Origin: Streptomyces sp. V2I9
GTDB taxonomy: Bacteria > Actinomycetota > Actinomycetes > Streptomycetales > Streptomycetaceae
NCBI RefSeq assembly: GCF_030817475.1
Contig: NZ_JAUSZJ010000002.1
Location: forward strand, 4,974,626-5,038,625
Reading direction: 5' to 3'
Length of the DNA: 64,000 nucleotides
Shown: one piece after another, positions 52,862 to 61,373 of the stretch
Numbering within the stretch: position 1 is the stretch's first letter
Layout of the letters: each line of letters begins with the position of its first letter
Notes under the pieces: generated by a model
Databases searched by the model: none
What the model saw: only the letters and a program-made list of their open reading frames with translations
Told to the model about the DNA's origin: nothing
Position numbers and translations under genes: made by a program

Positions 52862-55800
52862 ATGCGCGTCAAAGTTCCGATACGAAGATGCCGCAGCCGT
52901 CGCGGTGCGGCCCGGCTCATGGCCGTCACCGCGTTCGTCACCGCGCTGTCGACTGTGGCGACGCTCGCGCACGCAGTGCCGCAACCACCTCCCGAACCGC
53001 GGAGCGTGACCGCAGGGGACGAGCAGCCGACGCCGGTCTACCCGCTCAAGGGTGAAGTCGCCCACTACGACTTCGAGTGGAGCGAGCCGGAGTACACCCC
53101 GACCGGACAGGATCTGGAAGGCGGGCCGCAGGCCACCCACCACAACGGCATCTACGCCGGACCGAGAAGCGACAACGAGAGCATCTGGGGCGGCGGGTCC
53201 GGCGGCCGTACGCTGCGGCTCGACGGTGTGGACGACCACCTCACCGTCCCGGTGCCGTTGCCGACGGACCAGTCCTTCACCGTCTCCGCGTGGCTGGAGG
53301 CCGAGCAGTCCGGAAAGCCCTACACGGTCATTTCCCAACCGGGCAACCAGGTGTCCGGCTTCGCGCTGAAGATCAATGCCGACGGCAAGCCCTCCTTCGC
53401 CATGCCGAAGGAGGACACCGCCACGACGGCCTGGTCCGCTGCCACCGGCACCGTCCCCGTGACGAACACCGGCGAGTGGACCCACCTCACCGGGGTCTTC
53501 GACGCGGCTGCCGGCCAGATCCGGCTCTACGTGAACGGCGCCCGAGTGGCCGTCGCCGCCCATGCCAAGGGCTGGCGAGCCACCGGCGACATCGAGGTCG
53601 GCCGGGGCCTGGCCGCCGGAAAGCCGGCCGACCACTTCCCCGGCCGGATGGATGACGTACGGGTCTGGAGCCGCGCTCTGAACGACCTCCAGGCATCGGG
53701 TGCGGCCATCCCGCAGCGCATCGCCCGCGCCGACTACTGCACCACCGGCAACTGGCTGCACGCCGGCGGGCCGAATGTGAAGGCAGCCGCCGCGCAGGGC
53801 CTCACGGGCCCCGCCGTCAACGCCCGGCTGGCCGTCTACACGTGGGGAGCCGGCACGCTCGGCAACGCCCGCCGAGCGGACGAGGACCTCTGGCGGACGG
53901 CCGATGCCGCGGAGCAGACCCGCCGGACGGGCTGGGCCAAGATCACGACGCCGTTCGCCGTCAGCGGCGACGACTACATGACGTTCCTGCAGGCACCGGA
54001 CTACGCGCGGACGATGTCGCAGTTCCTGGTCGGGACGAGCTTCGACGGGCCGCCGCCGACCAAGCCCTCCAAGGCGGCGCTCGACAACGCGATCGCCATC
54101 CTCAAGCAGCGGCAGGAGGAGTCGAAGGACGACATGTACGGCGGGGTCTACGCCTTCACCTCCGAGGCCGACCTCCGGGAGCTGTCGGCCTACGAGATCG
54201 CCCGCTTCATCCGGCTGGGCGGACTGCCCTCGGTGAGCCCGGACACCTCCTCCCTCGAATTCCGTATGGAGGCCGAGGAGCTCAAGACCCAGTGGGCGGG
54301 CTGCGCGACGGACGACCCCTACGACCCGTTCAAGAAGTTCGGCGACGTGGTGGAGACCGCGGACGCCGAGTGGCAGGCGGAGCAGGCGAGCCAGGCCAAG
54401 CAGCGCGGCGACCTCGTGGCCGCCGAGATCCAGGCGTACAAGGACCTGCGCAAGTCCTCCGACGCCATGATCGAGGCGCAGGGCCAGGCTTACATCGTCA
54501 GCCGGATGCTGGTCTTCCAGAAGTACTGGCAGGGCAAGCCGAAGACGGATCCCGGGTACCCCAAGGCCGCGGTGTTCACCAACGCCACGACCGCTATCAG
54601 CAACGCCAAGAAGGCGATTTCCACACAGCTGACGATCGCGAAGAGCGCGGCGGCCTCGGCGCAGACGCAGGCGGACAAGGCGGCCACCGCGCAGACGGAC
54701 GCCGGAACCATCGCCCTCGCCAACGGCACGCCGTACGGCCGCGGGCTCACCTACGCACGCCAGTCGGCCCAGGTGACCAAGGCATCCGCCTCCGCCGCGC
54801 AGTCCTCGGCCAAGGCGATCGAGGCCACGCTGAACGCGGCGTCGGCCACGGCCGCCGACAGCAAGGCCCTCTACGCGCTGGGCGACACCCAGTCCCACGC
54901 GGCACAGACCGCCTTCCGGCGCGCGGCGGCGGAAGAGGCCGCCGCCCAGGCGAAGGCAGCCGCCGCCGGCGCCGAGCAGCAGGCCGTCCAGGCCGCCGCG
55001 AACGCCACCAAGGCCAAGGCGGCCCAGGCCAAGGCCGAAGGGGCCGAGCAGACCGCCAAACTGGCCGCCGCCGACGCCAAGGCCAAGCGGGCCGTCGCCG
55101 AGAGCGAGCGGGACAAGGCCAAGGTCCAGAAGGACATCGCCGCCAACGAGCGTGGCAAGGCGGCCGCGGCCGACCAGGAGGCGCGGACCCAGCGGGAGGC
55201 CGCGGGCCGGGCGTTGAGCGCCGCCCAGACGGCGGGAGCCACCGCCGCGACGAAGAAGAACGAGGCCCTGGCAGCCGAGGGCCGGGCCAAGAACGCCCGG
55301 GACGGAGCTCTGCGGGCCGAGAGCGACCGCGATGTCGCCCTGGCGAAGCAGTGGGCGCTGGAGGCCAAGGCGGACGCGGACGAGGGCACGGCCGCCGCGG
55401 CCGAGTCCCGGGCCGCCGCGACCCAGGCGCGGGCGGCGGCGAACGAGGCCACCACGGCAGCGTCCAACGCCCGTGCCGCCGCCGACACCGCGACCACGGC
55501 GGCGGCCAACGCCCGCGAGGCCGCGACGAAGGCGGAAGCCGCCGCCGCACGCTCCCAGGCGGCCTCCGACGCCGCCCAGCGCGATGTGGCGATCACCACG
55601 GCCGCCGTGGCGAAGGCCCACTCGGCAGCGGCCGACGCCATCGCCTCGTCCGAAGCCGCGGCGCAGAACGTCCGCGCGGCCAAGGCCCTCGCCGACACGG
55701 CGAAGGCCAAGGCCGCCGAAGCCAAGGCGAACGCCGACCTGGCGCACATCGAGGCCGTCGCCACTGCGGCGGCGGCCGTACGTACCGCCGGCTACGCCTA

Positions 55801-57583
55801 CGCCGCCTCGCAGGCGGCGGACGCCGCCCGTGACGCGGCCGTGGCCGCCGTGGCGGCGGCCAAGACCGCCATCTCGCTGGGCACCCCGTTCCGCGAGACC
55901 GACGCGTCGGCGGCCCTGGCCGTACTCCTCGGGCAGACCGCTAAGACGCTGGCCGAGCAGCAGGCGGCGGTCGCCAAGGCGCGCGCGGACGAGGCGGCGA
56001 AGGCCGCCGCGACCGCCAAGGCACTCGCCGCCAAGGCATCCGCCGACGACAAGGCCGCCGCGACCGCCGCCTCCCAGGCCGCGGACTCCGCCGTGAAGGC
56101 CGCCGCTTCCGTCACCAAGGCGCGTGCCTCCGCGGCCGAGGCGGCAGCCGCCGTCAAGGCGACCCTCAAGGCCGAGGCCAACACCATCGAGTACAACCGG
56201 CAGGCCATCGGCGACGCGGCGGCGGCAGCCGCCGCGGCGTCCACGGCCACCGGATACGCGACCGACGCCCGCAACTCGGCCGACGCCGCCGAACTGGACG
56301 CGTCCTCGGCACGCGGAGCGGCCACCGCCGCCGAGAGCGACGCCGCGGCGGCGCGCGGAGTGGCCGACAAGGCCGAACGCGACGCCACGGCCGCCGAGGC
56401 GTCCGCCGCCCGGGCGCAGGACCTGGCCAGGGAAGCCCAGGAAGCCGCCGTCCGCACGGAGAACGCCAAGGAAAGGGAGACCGTCACCAAGGGCGGTGTC
56501 ACCGGCATCGGCCAGATGTTCACCAAGCAGAAGGTCGACCAACTGGGAGAGCCCACGCCGCAGAACGACTGTGTTCTGGACATCGGCTTCGACGGCTGCA
56601 CCGTGAAGTACAAGCTCCTCTTCAACATCACCGTCGACTTCTACCTGTGCGCTGACGAGGCCGCGGGCGACGACGTCAGCGCCGCGACGTGCCCGGTGGA
56701 CTCGATCGTCTGGCTCGGCAGCGAGAAGCACACGAACCAGACGGCTTACATCGACAGGTACTTCAGCCGTCTGGAGATCGCGTTGATCTTCGACAAGATG
56801 GTGCTCCAGGCACTGTGGCACGTGCTCGTCGACGACTTCGTCCAGTGCTCGAAGGGCAGCGTCAGCGGTTGCCTCTGGGCCGCCAGCAACTTCATCCCCG
56901 GCAAGAAGATCGCCGACGCGGTGGACGCCGTACGTGCCCTCGACGCCGCAATGAAGACCGGGGTGGGCGTCGCCGATGCGTTCCGGGCCCTGAAGAACCT
57001 CGATCTCGACCCGGCGGTCCTCGCCAACCTGGAGCGTCAGGCCAACACGGCGGAGGACCTGTTCACGTCCTGCGCCAGGAACAGCTTCCCCGGTGACACC
57101 CGGGTGCTGATGGCCGACGGATCGCATCGGGAGATCCGCTCCGTCCAGGTCGGTGACCGTGTCCTCGCGACCGATCCCGCGACGGGGGACCGGCGGGCTC
57201 AGTCGGTGACGGCGACCTTCCGCCACGACACCGACCGCCTCGTCATCGTCTCGTTCAGGAGCGGGGAGACCCTCACCAGCACCGCCGGACACAAGGTCTA
57301 CGTCATCGGAGAGGGCTGGACGCTCGCCGCGGACCTGAGCACGGGCGACCGGCTGCGCGGCCCCGACGGGGCGCAACGCACGGTGAGCGGGGTTGCAGGA
57401 CCGCTCAGGGTTGACGCCCCGCCTGGTGTTCGACCTGACCGTGGACAACCTGCACACGTTCTACGTGAGCACGCGGGGCTCCAGCAGCAGGGACGTCCTG
57501 GTCCACAACTGCATGAACCTCGCCGACGAGACGGTGATGCCCGCCAGCGGAGCGCACACGCTCAGGGAGCATGTGAACGTTGA
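52862..57583 (+). CDS. Polymorphic-toxin-type secreted protein: LamG, Ala-rich helix, Hint (frameshifted at its 3' end)
   Basis: As printed, 1573 aa. A signal peptide (cleavage after TLAHA, about residue 38) is followed by a LamG/concanavalin-like domain (about 65-280: LRLDGVDDHLTV, FTVSAWLEA, WTHLTGVFDA, MDDVRVWSRAL), a globular linker, and an Ala/Lys/Glu-rich helix of about 620 residues (580-1200) that may be a rod. A globular segment with Cys comes next, then a Hint domain from Cys1404 (CARNSFPGDTRVLMADG). The frame breaks near 57390-57415: the last 50 residues are out-of-frame sequence, while the expected end of Hint and the toxin continue in the next frame to 57935. The intact gene would be 52862-57935. 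AGGAG precedes ATG 52862. Confidence 0.85.
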   Translation: MRVKVPIRRCRSRRGAARLMAVTAFVTALSTVATLAHAVPQPPPEPRSVTAGDEQPTPVYPLKGEVAHYDFEWSEPEYTPTGQDLEGGPQATHHNGIYAGPRSDNESIWGGGSGGRTLRLDGVDDHLTVPVPLPTDQSFTVSAWLEAEQSGKPYTVISQPGNQVSGFALKINADGKPSFAMPKEDTATTAWSAATGTVPVTNTGEWTHLTGVFDAAAGQIRLYVNGARVAVAAHAKGWRATGDIEVGRGLAAGKPADHFPGRMDDVRVWSRALNDLQASGAAIPQRIARADYCTTGNWLHAGGPNVKAAAAQGLTGPAVNARLAVYTWGAGTLGNARRADEDLWRTADAAEQTRRTGWAKITTPFAVSGDDYMTFLQAPDYARTMSQFLVGTSFDGPPPTKPSKAALDNAIAILKQRQEESKDDMYGGVYAFTSEADLRELSAYEIARFIRLGGLPSVSPDTSSLEFRMEAEELKTQWAGCATDDPYDPFKKFGDVVETADAEWQAEQASQAKQRGDLVAAEIQAYKDLRKSSDAMIEAQGQAYIVSRMLVFQKYWQGKPKTDPGYPKAAVFTNATTAISNAKKAISTQLTIAKSAAASAQTQADKAATAQTDAGTIALANGTPYGRGLTYARQSAQVTKASASAAQSSAKAIEATLNAASATAADSKALYALGDTQSHAAQTAFRRAAAEEAAAQAKAAAAGAEQQAVQAAANATKAKAAQAKAEGAEQTAKLAAADAKAKRAVAESERDKAKVQKDIAANERGKAAAADQEARTQREAAGRALSAAQTAGATAATKKNEALAAEGRAKNARDGALRAESDRDVALAKQWALEAKADADEGTAAAAESRAAATQARAAANEATTAASNARAAADTATTAAANAREAATKAEAAAARSQAASDAAQRDVAITTAAVAKAHSAAADAIASSEAAAQNVRAAKALADTAKAKAAEAKANADLAHIEAVATAAAAVRTAGYAYAASQAADAARDAAVAAVAAAKTAISLGTPFRETDASAALAVLLGQTAKTLAEQQAAVAKARADEAAKAAATAKALAAKASADDKAAATAASQAADSAVKAAASVTKARASAAEAAAAVKATLKAEANTIEYNRQAIGDAAAAAAAASTATGYATDARNSADAAELDASSARGAATAAESDAAAARGVADKAERDATAAEASAARAQDLAREAQEAAVRTENAKERETVTKGGVTGIGQMFTKQKVDQLGEPTPQNDCVLDIGFDGCTVKYKLLFNITVDFYLCADEAAGDDVSAATCPVDSIVWLGSEKHTNQTAYIDRYFSRLEIALIFDKMVLQALWHVLVDDFVQCSKGSVSGCLWAASNFIPGKKIADAVDAVRALDAAMKTGVGVADAFRALKNLDLDPAVLANLERQANTAEDLFTSCARNSFPGDTRVLMADGSHREIRSVQVGDRVLATDPATGDRRAQSVTATFRHDTDRLVIVSFRSGETLTSTAGHKVYVIGEGWTLAADLSTGDRLRGPDGAQRTVSGVAGPLRVDAPPGVRPDRGQPAHVLREHAGLQQQGRPGPQLHEPRRRDGDARQRSAHAQGACER

Positions 57584-57935
57584 CGCGAACGAGGCGTTTC
57601 GCCTCGCCAAGACGAAGGGGAAGCCCAACGGCGTTTGGACGAACGCGGACATCGCCCAGCAGGCGGTGGACCGGGTCGTGTCCGACTACTTCTACCCGAG
57701 AGGGGTCAGGAACAACGCCGCCTTCGCCCGGCTGGAGAGCTGGCGGCGTTCGGCGGGGCCGGGCGACTACTTCACCATCTCGGGGAAATGGGACGCATAT
57801 CCTTCGCTGGGCAAGGCATACCATCCCGACGGCAGCACCATCACGACGGCCGGCAACGAGGTGACGGTCCTCTTCAAGAAGTGGTCCCACAAGGGACGCG
57901 GTGGCTTCGTCGTCTACACGGCCTACCCGATCTGA
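57393..57935 (+). CDS. C-terminal part of the same gene: end of Hint plus RNase A-like toxin domain
   Basis: 180 aa if read from TTG 57393; it is very probably not an independent gene. Residues 11-40 complete the Hint fold (LVFDLTVDNLHTFYVS, VLVHNC). The rest matches the bacterial RNase A-like CdiA toxin group: GAHTLREHV near the start (His55, His60 in this numbering), a helical middle, and the terminal VYTAYP with Thr176 and Tyr178, the Thr-x-Tyr pair of that family's active site. Hint would release this domain as an RNase effector. The stop is 10 nt before the immunity candidate. Confidence 0.8.
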   Translation: MQDRSGLTPRLVFDLTVDNLHTFYVSTRGSSSRDVLVHNCMNLADETVMPASGAHTLREHVNVDANEAFRLAKTKGKPNGVWTNADIAQQAVDRVVSDYFYPRGVRNNAAFARLESWRRSAGPGDYFTISGKWDAYPSLGKAYHPDGSTITTAGNEVTVLFKKWSHKGRGGFVVYTAYPI

Positions 57936-57945
57936 GAGAGGAACC

Positions 57946-58611
57946 ATGACACCGCGCCACACCGAGTGGGATTTCGGTCTCAGTCGGCTGACCAAGTTCT
58001 TCGCCGGGCCGTGGTCCCACGAGCGGACCGTCGACGAGACCATCGAGGCCGCTGCCCTGGGGCACGTGGACGAGCCGGCGGGAGAGGCGGCCTCGGCGAT
58101 CCTGGCGGATGCGGTCCGCCTCGAACAGAGCTCCCTGCCCACCGAGGTCATCACCACCGTGTGGACGGTCGCCTCGGAGGACGGGTACAACCTCGCCTAC
58201 TTCGGCGTCGACGGACGGGACTGGCTGCGCCGGATCGCGGCCGTCTGCTCCGAACCGGCGCGGCGGGCCGATCCGGCAGAAGCGTCGGCGGTCGAGCCGG
58301 TCACGGCGTCCGAGGAATCGGTCCGGGCCGTCCTGGCGGCCGTCGCGGAGGTGAAGCCCGCGCTGGCGGCGAGGGCGGCGGCGAAGGGTGGGACGCTCTT
58401 CGGCCATGCGCCGGGCGAGGTGGTCCGGGCCCTGGAACTGGTCGCCGCCCAGGTCGATCCCGACCTCGGCTTCCGGCTCCTCCTGCGGGTGCTGAGCACC
58501 TGCCGGGTGCCGATCTCCGAGGCCCAGTACGCCCAATACGAGGCTCTCGGCGAGACGTTCGGCTACGGGCGCTTCCATGTGTCCGACGTGGAGCATCAGA
58601 CGCGCTGGTGA
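57946..58611 (+). CDS. Putative immunity protein for the RNase A-like toxin
   Basis: 221 aa, soluble, acidic, no signal peptide and no family I recognise. It begins 10 nt after the toxin stop with GAGAGG upstream, so it is the natural immunity candidate by position. The C-terminal part (YEALGETFGYGRFHV) resembles no known domain to me. If it binds the toxin, it protects the producer or sister cells. The function is inferred from position only. Confidence 0.65.
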   Translation: MTPRHTEWDFGLSRLTKFFAGPWSHERTVDETIEAAALGHVDEPAGEAASAILADAVRLEQSSLPTEVITTVWTVASEDGYNLAYFGVDGRDWLRRIAAVCSEPARRADPAEASAVEPVTASEESVRAVLAAVAEVKPALAARAAAKGGTLFGHAPGEVVRALELVAAQVDPDLGFRLLLRVLSTCRVPISEAQYAQYEALGETFGYGRFHVSDVEHQTRW

Positions 58612-58640
58612 CCGGTGCCGCGCACCGCGTGAAGAGGGGC

Positions 58641-58675
58641 ACGGCGCCCCGGGGCATCAGCTCCCGGGGCGCCGT
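58641..58675. terminator. Terminator between convergent immunity and TetR genes
   Basis: ACGGCGCCCCGGG (58641-58653) pairs perfectly with CCCGGGGCGCCGT (58663-58675). The loop contains the TetR stop codon. Confidence 0.8.
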
Positions 58676-59298
58676 TCCCTCGCTCCCGGCCCCAGCCCTG
58701 ACAGCAGCAGCAGGGTGAACTGCCGGGCCCAGTCGGCGTCGACGGGCCCGGCGCTCACCAGCATCCGGTGCACCACCGCACCCGCGATCACGTCGAAGAT
58801 CAGGTCGGCGGTCCGGTCCGCCGCCACCGCGTCGGTCTCGACCGGCAGTTCGCCACGCCGCTGCGCCCGCCGCCGTCCTTCGAGCACCAGCCGCTTCTGC
58901 CGTTCCACGATCGAGTCCCGGATGCGCATCCGCAGCGATTCGTCCCGCGTGGACTCCGCGACCACCGCCATCAGGGCGGTGCGGGTCTCCGGCCGTTCCA
59001 GCAGGGCGGCGAACTGGAGCACCACGCCCTGGACGTCGTCGGCCAGGCTGCCCAGGTCCGGCAGCTCCAGCTCGTCGAACAGGACCGCGACCGCGTCCAC
59101 GACCAGCTCGTTCTTGCCCGCCCAGCGCCGGTAGAGAGTCGTCTTGGCGACGCCGGCGCGGGCCGCCACATCCCCCATCGTCAGCTTCGACCAGCCCAGA
59201 TCGACCAGGGACGCCCGCGTGGCCTCAAGGATCGCGGCGTCGGCCGCAGGGCTCCGCGGTCGGCCTGTTCGGGTGGCTCGGGGGTCGCTGTCGCTCAT
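58657..59298 (-). CDS. TetR-family transcriptional regulator
   Basis: 213 aa. The N-terminal HTH reads ILEATRASLVDLGWSKLTMG, then VAARAGVAKTTLYRRWAGKNELV, the family signature; the C-terminal ligand domain contains WARQFTLLLLSGLGPG. It is preceded by a palindrome that is a probable autoregulatory operator. No adjacent transporter or enzyme suggests its ligand. Confidence 0.93.
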   Translation of the reverse strand: MSDSDPRATRTGRPRSPAADAAILEATRASLVDLGWSKLTMGDVAARAGVAKTTLYRRWAGKNELVVDAVAVLFDELELPDLGSLADDVQGVVLQFAALLERPETRTALMAVVAESTRDESLRMRIRDSIVERQKRLVLEGRRRAQRRGELPVETDAVAADRTADLIFDVIAGAVVHRMLVSAGPVDADWARQFTLLLLSGLGPGARERRPGS

Positions 59299-59311
59299 GA
59301 TGCGGCGACCA

Positions 59312-59323
59312 TACCGGCCGGTA
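59312..59323. promoter_or_regulatory. Likely TetR autoregulatory operator
   Basis: TACCGGCCGGTA, a perfect 12-bp palindrome 14 nt upstream of the TetR start codon. Confidence 0.6.
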
Positions 59324-59395
59324 GGAAAGTCGCTACGCCCCGGTAACCGTGAGGCAGATCACCGGGACCGTCTGTTCCCGCGAAGGCATCGGCAG

Positions 59396-59418
59396 TTACG
59401 CTACGGGTCGTAGCGTAA
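59396..59418. promoter_or_regulatory. Perfect 9-bp-arm palindrome
   Basis: TTACGCTAC, 5-nt spacer GGGTC, GTAGCGTAA. Its arms and spacing are those of a dimeric TetR-type operator. It lies 98 nt from the TetR start and 331 nt from the thioredoxin-fold gene. Confidence 0.55.
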
Positions 59419-59748
59419 GGAAGGCGGCTCGCCCGTCCCGTGCGCCGCGACGAACGACAGCCACCGGGGCCCTCACCAGGCCCCTGGCGCCGGGTGGGGA
59501 CCCGGCGCCGCAGAACCTGCCGGATGGGGATCCGGAGGGTTCACCGGGGCCTTCACCGGCCCCCGCGTCACGACCGGGACCTCAGGGGCCCGGCCGGCTT
59601 CACCGAGGCCCCGGGGGGCCTCACCGGAACCTTCGGGGTCCGGGCCCGTCCTGGTCCGTCCGCTCCCGCACGCCGGTGGGGGCCTTCGGCCGGGCCGGAT
59701 CTCGCGCCCGCTTTCCGGAACGGTGCGCCCAGGGGGGAGGATGTACGT

Positions 59749-60720
59749 ATGCAGCCTAGGAACATGTCCATGAGCGGCGTTGTCGACCTCGCCGCCGTCA
59801 AGGCGGCCGGTGAGGCCAAGGCCAAGGCGGAGCAGGCCCGCGCGGAGGCCGCCCGCACCGGTGGCTCCGGCGCCGTCGCGCCCTCCGCCCTGGTGATCGA
59901 CGTCGATGAAGCCGGTTTCGAGCGCGATGTCCTCCAGCGCTCCGCCGAGGTCCCCGTCGTCCTCGACTTCTGGGCCGAGTGGTGTGAGCCGTGCAAGCAG
60001 CTCGGCCCCCTGCTGGAGCGCCTGGCCGTCGAGTACAACGGCCGCTTCCTGCTGGCCAAGGTCGATGTCGACGCCAACCAGATGCTGATGCAGCAGTTCG
60101 GCATCCAGGGCATTCCGGCCGTTTTCGCCGTCGTCGCCGGGCAGGTCCTCCCGCTCTTCCAGGGGGTGGCCCCCGAGGCCCAGATCCGCGAGACGCTGGA
60201 CCAGCTGATCCAGGTCGGCGAGGAGCGCTTCGGGCTGACCGGGATCACGGTCGACCCGGACGCCGGTGCGGCGGGCGCCGCACCGGCCGAGGCGCCGGCC
60301 GGCCCGTACGACTCCCTGCTGGAGGCCGCCGCCTCCGCGCTGGACGCCAACGACTTCGGCGGCGCGATCCAGGCGTACAAGAACGTCCTCACCGACGATC
60401 CGGCCAACCCGGAGGCCAAGCTGGGCCTCGCCCAGGCGGAGCTGCTCGGCCGGGTCCAGAGCATGGACCCGCAGGCGGTCCGCAAGGCGGCCGCGGACGA
60501 TCCGGCCGATGTGGACGCCCAGATCGCCGCCGCCGACCTCGACCTGGTCGGCGGTCACGTCGAGGACGCCTTCGGCCGGCTCGTCGAGGCGGTCCGCCGC
60601 ACTGCGGGCGACGACCGGAACACCGCCCGGCTGCGGCTGCTGGAGCTGTTCGAGGTGATCGGCCCCGAGGACCCCCGCGTGACCGCCGCGCGCACCGCGC
60701 TCGCCCGCGTCCTGTTCTGA
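59749..60720 (+). CDS. Thioredoxin-fold and TPR co-chaperone-like protein (CnoX/YbbN type)
   Basis: 323 aa. A thioredoxin domain (about 45-155) with active-site WCEPC (Cys79, Cys82) and cis-Pro in GIQGIPAVFAV is joined to TPR-like helices (SLLEAAASALDANDFGGAIQ core; NPEAKLGLAQAELLG). This is the layout of CnoX/YbbN proteins, which pair redox protection with chaperone transfer. The N-terminal 40 residues are Ala-rich. ATG 59749 is 8 nt after GGGGGAGG. A terminator follows. Confidence 0.9.
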   Translation: MQPRNMSMSGVVDLAAVKAAGEAKAKAEQARAEAARTGGSGAVAPSALVIDVDEAGFERDVLQRSAEVPVVLDFWAEWCEPCKQLGPLLERLAVEYNGRFLLAKVDVDANQMLMQQFGIQGIPAVFAVVAGQVLPLFQGVAPEAQIRETLDQLIQVGEERFGLTGITVDPDAGAAGAAPAEAPAGPYDSLLEAAASALDANDFGGAIQAYKNVLTDDPANPEAKLGLAQAELLGRVQSMDPQAVRKAAADDPADVDAQIAAADLDLVGGHVEDAFGRLVEAVRRTAGDDRNTARLRLLELFEVIGPEDPRVTAARTALARVLF

Positions 60721-60771
60721 CACCGGCCCGCCGTCCGCTCCGGACGAGCCCGATTGTTCCGATGTGACAAG

Positions 60772-60807
60772 ACGGCCGCGCCGCCCACCCGGCAGCGCGG
60801 CCGTTTT
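60772..60807 (+). terminator. Terminator after the thioredoxin-fold gene
   Basis: ACGGCCGCGC (60772-60781) pairs with GCGCGGCCGT (60795-60804), and TTT follows directly. Confidence 0.85.
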
Positions 60808-60876
60808 GCCGTTCCGACGCCAAAGAACGGCCCGAGAAGCCCCTGCTTTACCAAAACTTGACAAAGATGCGGCCTG

Positions 60877-60889
60877 TTACTCGCAGTAA
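60877..60889. promoter_or_regulatory. TTACT-N3-AGTAA palindrome (site 1)
   Basis: TTACTCGCAGTAA, 5-bp arms around CGC. It shares arms with site 2 at 61005, so both are likely bound by one regulator. Confidence 0.55.
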
Positions 60890-61004
60890 AGCGGGAGGGC
60901 GGTTCTGTCTGGTTTCCAGGGAGTTTCCCGCCATTTTGGTGTCCCTTTCGTGCCACCCTGCGTCGCCGCTCGATGCCGCGCTGTCGTCCTGTGGTTATCG
61001 GGCC

Positions 61005-61020
61005 GTTACTAGCGAGTAAC
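61005..61020. promoter_or_regulatory. GTTACT-N4-AGTAAC palindrome (site 2)
   Basis: GTTACTAGCGAGTAAC, 6-bp arms around AGCG, 128 bp downstream of site 1. Confidence 0.55.
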
Positions 61021-61373
61021 GATCCCTCTTGTGTCGGGCGCGTGAATGCACCACGATCGGCCACGCTCGGTCCACCACCTTCCGCCCGGCCTCCAGCCGG
61101 TGCCCGAGGGTCCGTTGGGTCCCCACCGAGTGGGTCGGCGGCAGTGGCGCCGACCGCGGACAGGGGGGTTCCCGCCCGGTGGCGGGGCCTGTCCGGCCGG
61201 CCGTGCGGAGCGCGCGGCCCGTGGTTGTCGCTCGGGGGTGAACGCCGGTGGATCGGATACGGGACACGTCTCCGACCGCGGGTGCTCTCCTTCCCGAGGA
61301 CGTAGCACTTCTCCCATCCCGGTCCGGGCACGAAGCCCGCCCGGAGATGTACGTCCGAGAAGAAGGAGCAAGT

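Larger units (their letters stand above)
59299..59748. other. 450-bp intergenic region with palindromes and repeats, no gene recognised
   Basis: It holds two palindromes (59312-59323 and 59396-59418, listed separately) and five TCACC-containing GC repeats between 59473 and 59625. No supported gene is visible on either strand. Confidence 0.6.
60808..61373. other. 566-bp leader of the envelope operon, no gene recognised
   Basis: It contains two related palindromes (60877-60889 and 61005-61020, listed separately) and a TTGACA at 60858-60863 without a matching -10 at the right distance. Frames across it are short and unsupported. Confidence 0.5.

Noticed and set aside
52754..57457. A 1567-codon minus-strand frame opposite the toxin gene
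   Set aside because: Gly/Arg/Leu-rich, no domain; an artefact of GC-rich Ala codons in the plus-strand gene.
58657..59298. TetR gene as part of the toxin locus
   Set aside because: It is convergent, behind a strong terminator and has its own operator, so it is more likely independent.
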